Below, piece after piece: positions 5,420 through 9,691 of a stretch of DNA of 9,691 bases. The position numbers and the translations under genes were made by a program. The notes under the pieces were generated by a model. The model saw only the letters and a program-made list of their open reading frames with translations, did no database searches and was not told the origin of the DNA. The number at the start of each line of letters is the position of its first letter. Within the stretch, counting starts at the first letter, position 1. Source of the stretch: Elusimicrobiota bacterium. GTDB lineage: Bacteria; Elusimicrobiota; Elusimicrobia; UBA1565; UBA9628. The stretch is taken from positions 1 to 9,691 of the forward strand of contig JAQUNT010000048.1 in the NCBI GenBank assembly GCA_028717525.1, in the 5' to 3' direction.

Positions 5420-7657
5420 TCAGCCGGCCAGGGCGTCGATGAACTCCTTGCCGGAATGGAAGCGCGCTCCGGGGTCCGCGGCCAGCGCCCGGCTCAGCAC
5501 CCCGTCGATCAGGGGGGGGAGGCCCGGCGCCCGGCCTGAGGCCGGAGGGAAGGACGCCTTCTGCTTGAGCTCGAGCAGGTCCGGGCCGTCGAAGGGGCGG
5601 GACCCGGTGAGCAGTTCGTAGGCCATGACGCCGAGGGCGTAGAGGTCGCTCTCCCTGCAGACGAGGCCCTGGTGCTGCTCCGGGGCCATGTAGGGCAGCG
5701 TCCCCCCCGCCTGCGAGGACTCCCGGGTCGCCTGGGCGCTGGAGCGGTGGGCGATGCCGAAGTCCATGAGCTTGGCGACCCCCTCGTTGGAGATCACCAC
5801 GTTGGCCGGCTTGAGGTCGCGGTGGATGACCCGCTTGGCGTGCGCGAGGTCGAGCCCCGCGGCGACCTGGCCCAGGATGTGCGCGGTCTCGGCGAGGGGG
5901 AGCCGGCCCTTGGCCTGCAGGATCGCGTAGAGAGGGCGCCCCGCCACGAACTCGAACACCAAGAAGATCTCCCCCGCCTCCTGGAGCACGGCGAAGATCT
6001 CCACGATGTTGGGATGCCTGGCCAGGGCCACCAACCGCGCCTCGTCGAGGATCTGCGCGTCGCCGAGCTCCCGGCGCAGCTCGGGCCGCATCATCTTGAC
6101 GGCGACCTTGCGCCGGATGGTCGCGTCGAAGCCCTCGAAGACCTTGCCCATGCCGCCTTCGCCGATGAGCCGGTCGATGCGGTAGCTGCCCCCGATGACG
6201 CTGCCGACGTCGACCTCCCGCGCCGGAGCGGGGCCCAGCCGGCCCGCCCGGGACCTCAGCCAGAGCCCCAGAGGCAGCCCAGCGGCCAACAGCAGGGCGA
6301 CGCCGGCCCAGACCAGGGGGCGGGAGGCCAGCTCCGCGCGCGCGCTGCCAGCCGGCGCGCGCGCGGAATGCCGGGCCTGGGCGTCGCGCAGCAAGGCGCG
6401 CATGGCCGGATCCAGGCTCGCGGCCAGCTCGTATTCCCGCAGCGCCTCGTCCCAGCGCCCCAGGCCTTCCAGGGCTATGGCCCGGTTGAGGTGCCCCATG
6501 GCGTTGCCGGGAGCCAGCTTGACCACCAGGTCCGCGTCCTGCAGGGCGAAAGCGTATTGGCCGCGCTTGTTGTTGGCGTAGGCACGGGCGTTGAGAGCCT
6601 TGATGGACGTGGGATCCAGCTGCAGGGCCTTGGTGGCCTCCTCGGCGGCAGCGTCGTAGTCGCCCAGGATGTTGAGCGCCTCGGCCCGGTCCGTTCGCGC
6701 CTGGACGTCGTTCGGGTTCTGCTCCAGGAGCTGGTCCGTGCGCAGCAAAGTCATGCGGGCCCGTTCCAGGTCCGTGAGGCCCTCCTCGCCGACCTCGCTA
6801 CCGCCCATGAAGATCGGCACGCCCTGCGCCGGGCGCTTGGCTTGCGGACCGGGGTCCGGGATGACGATGCTGACCGGGGCTTGGCCGGCGGGATCCGCGA
6901 GCTGGCCCGGCGGGACGGCGGCCCGCTGCGCGGCCTGCGCCTTCTTCGCGGCCGCAGGCTCGGGCCTCAGTCCCGCCGTGGCGAAAGCCGAGTTCAGCGC
7001 CGAAGGGTCCCCGGCCGCGCCGGACCTGTTGTAGGCATCGATCAGGGACAGCGCCGACTTGACGTCGGGGGTCTGGGGCATGCCGCTGAGTATGTTCTTG
7101 GCCAAGGAGAGGTTGGAGTCCACGCCCGCGGGGGACTGCTGGGCTCCGGCAGGGGACTGGCCCGCGGCGCCCGAAGCCGCCTGCGCGCTCGAACCCGTGG
7201 GAGAGGTGTCGGAGCGGCTGGGCGTCTGGGCCGGCGGCTGGCCCGGGCTCAAGGTCGGAGGCAGGTTCAGCGGACCCGCAGGGTTCAATTTGGGCAGGTT
7301 CAGTTTCGGTACCGTGGCCACTGTGTCGACCACATTCTTCGTCACGTCCTTGAGCGCCTTCTTCGGCACGTCGAGGAGGTTGGTGTTCTCGCCTTGCGCG
7401 GCCACGGGATTCTTCAGGGCTGTCGGCTTATCGGCCAGCGCCGCGCCGGTCTTCTCTATCGCCGTCGCAGAGGCCGACGGGGTCTTAGCGGCTTTGACCT
7501 CCTTGGTCAGGTCCGCCGCCGGGGTCGGCTTGGCTGAGGCGGTGGGGGCGGGCGCCGGACCGGGAATGTCGGCCTTGCCTGATTTCTCGACTTTTGGCGC
7601 GCAGAAGCCCGCGGCCGCGAGGAAGGCAGCGCACAGGAGGGTCGCAGTGAAGGTCAT
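5420..7657 (-). CDS. Membrane Ser/Thr protein kinase with N-terminal TPR region
   Basis: The product is 745 residues. An N-terminal hydrophobic stretch (3-19) looks like a signal peptide or anchor, though without positive charge. Residues 25-290 are Ala/Pro/Ser-rich and low in complexity. Residues about 299-422 hold three to four TPR-like repeats (such as ARTDRAEALNILGDYDAAAEEATKALQLDP). A membrane segment spans about 447-467, followed by RSRAGR, which the positive-inside rule puts in the cytoplasm. The kinase domain (about 490-745) is complete: GEGGMGKV (499-506), K521, E539, HRDLKPAN (612-619), DFG (632-634) and APE (658-660). It should phosphorylate Ser/Thr, with the N-terminal half as an external sensor or scaffold. 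The usual bacterial layout has the kinase first and the sensor last; here it is reversed. No upstream in-frame start exists near the ATG at 7657. First gene of a three-gene operon. Confidence 0.88.
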   Translation of the reverse strand: MTFTATLLCAAFLAAAGFCAPKVEKSGKADIPGPAPAPTASAKPTPAADLTKEVKAAKTPSASATAIEKTGAALADKPTALKNPVAAQGENTNLLDVPKKALKDVTKNVVDTVATVPKLNLPKLNPAGPLNLPPTLSPGQPPAQTPSRSDTSPTGSSAQAASGAAGQSPAGAQQSPAGVDSNLSLAKNILSGMPQTPDVKSALSLIDAYNRSGAAGDPSALNSAFATAGLRPEPAAAKKAQAAQRAAVPPGQLADPAGQAPVSIVIPDPGPQAKRPAQGVPIFMGGSEVGEEGLTDLERARMTLLRTDQLLEQNPNDVQARTDRAEALNILGDYDAAAEEATKALQLDPTSIKALNARAYANNKRGQYAFALQDADLVVKLAPGNAMGHLNRAIALEGLGRWDEALREYELAASLDPAMRALLRDAQARHSARAPAGSARAELASRPLVWAGVALLLAAGLPLGLWLRSRAGRLGPAPAREVDVGSVIGGSYRIDRLIGEGGMGKVFEGFDATIRRKVAVKMMRPELRRELGDAQILDEARLVALARHPNIVEIFAVLQEAGEIFLVFEFVAGRPLYAILQAKGRLPLAETAHILGQVAAGLDLAHAKRVIHRDLKPANVVISNEGVAKLMDFGIAHRSSAQATRESSQAGGTLPYMAPEQHQGLVCRESDLYALGVMAYELLTGSRPFDGPDLLELKQKASFPPASGRAPGLPPLIDGVLSRALAADPGARFHSGKEFIDALAG
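6333..6367. repeat. 13-bp perfect GC-alternating inverted repeat inside the kinase gene
   Basis: TCCGCGCGCGCGC (6333-6345) and its exact reverse complement (6355-6367) are separated by nine bases. It encodes about residues 431-442 (SARAPAGSARAE), just before the membrane segment. The alternating CG tract could form a very stable hairpin or Z-DNA. It may be a chance product of Ala/Arg codons or a small inserted palindrome. Confidence 0.7.
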
Positions 7658-7659
7658 GG

Positions 7660-7674
7660 CAACGGTCCCCGTTG
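7660..7674 (-). promoter_or_regulatory. 5' leader hairpin containing the kinase ribosome binding site
   Basis: On the minus strand, CAACGG and CCGTTG (6-bp stem) enclose GGA, starting about at the predicted transcription start and ending two bases before the ATG at 7657. The only Shine-Dalgarno-like sequence, GGGGA, is in the stem and loop. This could limit translation or protect the 5' end; no effect is shown. Confidence 0.4.
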
Positions 7675-7680
7675 TCGGCT

Positions 7681-7709
7681 AGTGTAGCGCCCGACTCCGG
7701 CTTTGTCAA
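7681..7709 (-). promoter_or_regulatory. Promoter of the kinase/ATP-grasp/histidine kinase operon
   Basis: On the minus strand, TTGACA (7704-7709, perfect -35) is followed after 17 bases by TACACT (7681-7686). Both hexamers and the spacing are identical to the promoter at 325-353. Transcription should start near 7674, about 17 bases before the ATG. Three ATTCC units with a 7-base period lie just upstream (7713-7731). Confidence 0.75.
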
Positions 7710-7712
7710 TGC

Positions 7713-7731
7713 GGAATCTGGAATCTGGAAT
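7713..7731. repeat. Tandem heptamer repeat upstream of the -35 box
   Basis: GGAATCT occurs at 7713-7719 and 7720-7726, followed by GGAAT at 7727-7731. ATGCGG flanks it on both sides (7709-7714 and 7730-7735). Relative to the predicted start of the kinase operon it lies about at -40 to -57, where activators often bind, but a 7-base period is not a helical turn. It may instead be a short slippage repeat. Confidence 0.45.
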
Positions 7732-7740
7732 GCGGCCGGC

Positions 7741-8223
7741 CTACAGCTTCTGGGAGAGGACCGCGCGGGCCTGTCTGCCGCGGAAGGCCTTGAGCTTGCG
7801 GCGCAGTCCCGCGTCCGAGAGGGCGAGGATGGCCACGGCCAGGAGCGCCGCGTTGGCCGCCCCGCTCTCGCCGATGGCCAAGGTCGCGACCGGGACGCCC
7901 TTGGGCATCTGCACGGTGGAGAGCAGGGAGTCCAGCCCGCCGAGGTGCTTGGAGGCCATGGGCACGCCCAGCACCGGCAGGATGGTCTTGGACGCGACGA
8001 CGCCGGCCAGGTGCGCGGCCCCGCCCGCGCCCGCGATGAGCACCCGCAGGCCCCGGGCCTCGGCCGCGACCGCGTAGCGGGACACGGCCTCGGGCGTGCG
8101 GTGGGCGGAGAGGACCCGGCACTCGTGCGCGACGCCGAAATCCTGGAGCGTCTCCGAGGCGGCCTTCATGGCCTCCCAGTCGCTGCGGCTGCCCATCAAT
8201 ATCCCGACCAGGTTCTTGTTCAT
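7741..8223 (-). CDS. purE: 5-(carboxyamino)imidazole ribonucleotide mutase PurE
   Basis: The product is 160 residues, the usual length for class I PurE. It converts N5-CAIR to CAIR in de novo purine synthesis. Motifs seen: MGSRSD (10-15), SAHRTP (39-44, with catalytic H41), [10 protein letters not shown] (65-74), GVP (86-88), [13 protein letters not shown] (100-112) and [12 protein letters not shown] (116-127). The third motif is normally [10 protein letters not shown]; here Pro is replaced by Ala. The start at 8223 overlaps the purD stop as ATGA, indicating translational coupling. The frame stays open upstream, but that part is purD read in another frame. No purK is in the window; a class I PurE would need N5-CAIR supplied by PurK elsewhere. 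No clear terminator follows; the next 83 bases hold the kinase operon promoter. Confidence 0.95.
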   Translation of the reverse strand: MNKNLVGILMGSRSDWEAMKAASETLQDFGVAHECRVLSAHRTPEAVSRYAVAAEARGLRVLIAGAGGAAHLAGVVASKTILPVLGVPMASKHLGGLDSLLSTVQMPKGVPVATLAIGESGAANAALLAVAILALSDAGLRRKLKAFRGRQARAVLSQKL

Positions 8224-9560
8224 CGGATGGCCAGAAGCTCTCCCGCGATGTCGCGACGGTAGTGCATCCCGTCGAAGCTGATGCGCGAAACGCCCTCGTA
8301 GGCGCGGCGGCGCGCGGCGGCCGCGTCCGGGCCCCAGGCCGTCACGCCCAGCACCCGCCCGCCGGCGGTGGTCCACTTCCCTCCCGGGCGGGCCGTCCCG
8401 GCGTGGAAGAGCATCAGGTCCGCGCCGGCCGTAGGAAAATCCGTCCGGCCGGCACCGGCGGGACTTCCCCTGGGGCAAAGCCCCAGGCCGCAGGCGCCCG
8501 CCGGGAACTCCTCCAGGCCCAGGATCGGCCGGCCGGTCATGGGCGCGCGCGGGTAGTTCTCGGAGGCGAGGGTCACGCAGACGCAGGCGCCCGGCCGGAA
8601 CTTGAGCTCGGCGGTCCCCAGGCGGCCCTCGGCGCAGGCCAGGCAGAGCGCCGCCAGGTCGCAGTCCAGCAGGGGCAGCAAAGCCTGCGTTTCCGGGTCG
8701 CCGAAGCGGCAGTTGAACTCGAGGACCTTGGGGCCCTGGGCGGTGAGCATCAGGCCGGCGTAGAGCAGGCCCCGGTAGTCCAGCCCGTCCTCGCGCAGGC
8801 CGGCCAGGACCGACTCGAAGATCCCGCGGATGGCCGACTCCAGGTCCGGGCCGGTCTCCACCGGGGCGAAGGCGCCCATGCCGCCGGTGTTGGGGCCCTT
8901 GTCGCCGTCGAGCAGGCGCTTGTGGTCGCGGCTGTGGGGCAGGAGCCTGCAGGTCTTGCCGTCGGTCAGGGCCAGGGCGGAGAGTTCGGGGCCGGAGAGG
9001 CACTCCTCGATGACCACGGTCTCCCCCGCGGCCTGCAAGGTCTTCAAGCGCATGAAGTCCTCGACCGTGTCCTCGGCCTCCTCGCGGTCCGCGCAGATGC
9101 GCACGCCCTTGCCCGCGGCCAACCCGTCGGCCTTGATCACCAGCGGGGGCTTCATGGCTTCCAGGGCGGCCGCCGCCTCCTCCAGGGTGGCGCAGGTCCG
9201 GCCGCGCGCGGTGGGGATGCGGTGGCGGGCCAGGAACTTCTTGGCGAAGGCCTTGGAGGACTCGAGCCGGGCCGCCGCCTGGCCCGGCCCGAAGACCCGG
9301 ACCCCGGACCGGCGCAGGACGTCCGAGACTCCGCTGGCCAGCGGAGTCTCGGGGCCTATGATGACGAGGTCCACCCCTTTCTCCGCGCAGAAGCCGGCCA
9401 CCTCGGTCCCGTCGCAGCAATCCAGGGGGATGCACTCCGCCAGGGCGGTGATGGCGTCGGAGCCGGGGGCGCAGTAGAGCTTCTGCACCAGGCGGCTCTG
9501 CGCCGTCTTCCAGGCCAGGGCGTGCTCGCGCCCGCCGGAGCCCAGGATGAGCAGCTTCAT
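8220..9560 (-). CDS. purD: Phosphoribosylamine-glycine ligase (GAR synthetase)
   Basis: The product is 446 residues, somewhat longer than the usual 420-430. It joins glycine to phosphoribosylamine using ATP, the second step of purine synthesis. Motifs seen: LGSGGREHAL (6-15), GPETPL (69-74), KADGLAAGKGV (143-153), DHKRLLDGDKGPNTGGMGA (212-230) and EFNCRFGDPETQ (281-292), so the ATP-grasp core is intact. The extra length lies at about 352-378, between GLEE (348-351) and FHAGT (385-389), where relatives have about ten residues and this protein has 34. That stretch (Gly/Pro/Cys-rich) is encoded by nested palindromic DNA. The ATG overlaps the stop of the upstream gene (ATGA, 9557-9560); GGAAGG lies about ten bases upstream. 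The stop overlaps purE. Confidence 0.95.
   Translation of the reverse strand: MKLLILGSGGREHALAWKTAQSRLVQKLYCAPGSDAITALAECIPLDCCDGTEVAGFCAEKGVDLVIIGPETPLASGVSDVLRRSGVRVFGPGQAAARLESSKAFAKKFLARHRIPTARGRTCATLEEAAAALEAMKPPLVIKADGLAAGKGVRICADREEAEDTVEDFMRLKTLQAAGETVVIEECLSGPELSALALTDGKTCRLLPHSRDHKRLLDGDKGPNTGGMGAFAPVETGPDLESAIRGIFESVLAGLREDGLDYRGLLYAGLMLTAQGPKVLEFNCRFGDPETQALLPLLDCDLAALCLACAEGRLGTAELKFRPGACVCVTLASENYPRAPMTGRPILGLEEFPAGACGLGLCPRGSPAGAGRTDFPTAGADLMLFHAGTARPGGKWTTAGGRVLGVTAWGPDAAAARRRAYEGVSRISFDGMHYRRDIAGELLAIR
8455..8504. repeat. Nested palindromic element inserted in frame in purD
   Basis: An outer perfect stem CCGGCGGG (8455-8462) / CCCGCCGG (8497-8504) encloses an inner perfect hairpin CCTGGGGC (8469-8476), AAA, GCCCCAGG (8480-8487). 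Further GGCCGG-type palindromes lie at 8424-8453. The span coincides with the extra residues of PurD, suggesting insertion of a palindromic repeat unit without breaking the frame. Confidence 0.6.
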
Positions 9561-9691
9561 CGGGGGGCCGCCTTCCGGGGGGCGGCAGCCCCCCGGCCCT
9601 GACGGCCATCAGGAGATGCCTTGGCCGTCAGGGGCCTGGGCTTGCGGGCCGCCTTCTCGTAGTCCGGGATGGGGGTGGGGTACTTGCCCGT
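9557..9691 (-). CDS. C-terminal tail of an unidentified gene upstream of purD
   Basis: The minus-strand frame is open from the window edge to a TGA at 9557-9559 that overlaps the purD ATG. It gives 44 residues beginning TGKYPTPIPDYEKAARKPRP and ending in a Lys/Arg/Ala/Pro/Gly-rich tail (...GAAAPRKAAPR). Because of the ATGA overlap it is very likely co-transcribed with purD and purE, so it may also belong to purine or nucleotide metabolism, but the fragment is not enough to name it. The last 25 or so residues are encoded by two palindromes (9575-9596 and 9597-9633) and may be a late addition to the protein. Confidence 0.6.
   Translation of the reverse strand, partial: TGKYPTPIPDYEKAARKPRPLTAKASPDGRQGRGAAAPRKAAPR
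9575..9596. repeat. 9-bp perfect hairpin just upstream of purD
   Basis: CCGGGGGGC (9575-9583) and GCCCCCCGG (9588-9596) pair perfectly around GGCA. It lies inside the last codons of the upstream gene and right before the purD ribosome binding site. There is no U-run after it, so it is unlikely to be a terminator, but it could reduce purD translation or stabilise mRNA. Confidence 0.65.
9597..9633. repeat. 12-bp perfect inverted repeat in the tail of the gene upstream of purD
   Basis: CCCTGACGGCCA (9597-9608) and TGGCCGTCAGGG (9622-9633) pair perfectly around a 13-base loop, immediately next to the hairpin at 9575-9596. Both lie within coding sequence. A repeat-element origin is inferred from the perfect symmetry and the clustering. 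Confidence 0.7.

Noticed and set aside
5672..7537. Long + strand open frame of 621 codons opposite the kinase gene
   Set aside because: Its translation is compositionally biased (His/Gly/Leu/Arg) and without motifs, while the minus strand encodes a complete kinase with all catalytic motifs.
8223..9609. Extension of the purE frame far upstream through purD
   Set aside because: The extension translates to Arg/Pro/Gly-rich low-complexity sequence; the PurE family start coincides with the ATG at 8223 in an ATGA overlap with purD.
9575..9633. Rho-independent terminator before purD
   Set aside because: The stems are strong but no U-run follows, and the genes overlap by ATGA, which points to read-through.

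Overview
The window is a GC-rich bacterial chromosome segment. It has Shine-Dalgarno-type start sites, sigma70-like promoter boxes, de novo purine genes and membrane signalling proteins. The lineage cannot be fixed from sequence alone. The mix of secreted Pro/Ala/Ser-rich proteins, a TPR-plus-kinase protein and a secreted NadD-like protein is reminiscent of environmental lineages such as Elusimicrobiota, but that is a recalled impression and not evidence.

Left part, + strand (1-1271): the 3' end of an unidentified gene (1-159). Next comes a visibly more AT-rich islet (about 310-690) holding a CopG/RHH antitoxin gene. It is preceded by a promoter with an embedded inverted repeat and a 25-codon reading frame that looks like an internally deleted BrnT-type toxin gene. 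Imperfect direct repeats lie on either side of this islet. Then comes a 157-residue protein resembling F5/8 type C (discoidin-like) beta-sandwich proteins (798-1271).

Middle part, - strand (7657 down to 1278): two transcription units. The first, with a strong promoter at 7681-7709, encodes three tightly spaced genes: a membrane Ser/Thr protein kinase with a signal peptide and TPRs on the N-terminal side and the kinase domain at the C-terminus, an ATP-grasp ligase, and a REC-HisKA-HATPase hybrid histidine kinase. This combines two phosphorylation systems with an ATP-grasp enzyme of unknown substrate. The second unit has its own promoter at 3003-3031. It encodes a secreted protein with a C-terminal NadD-like nucleotidyltransferase domain, followed 9 bases later by a double zinc-ribbon protein. 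It converges on the 798-1271 gene with 6 bases between stop codons.

Right part, - strand (9691 down to 7741): the purine genes purD and purE, joined by an ATGA overlap and preceded, through another ATGA overlap, by the tail of an unidentified gene. purD carries an extra segment of about 25 residues made of nested palindromic DNA. The tail of the upstream gene is also built from two perfect inverted repeats, suggesting in-frame palindromic repeat elements.

The most notable items are the secreted NadD-like protein with an altered HxGH motif, the kinase/ATP-grasp/histidine-kinase operon with an N-out/C-in kinase, the apparently disarmed toxin-antitoxin locus, and the palindromic insertions in coding sequence.
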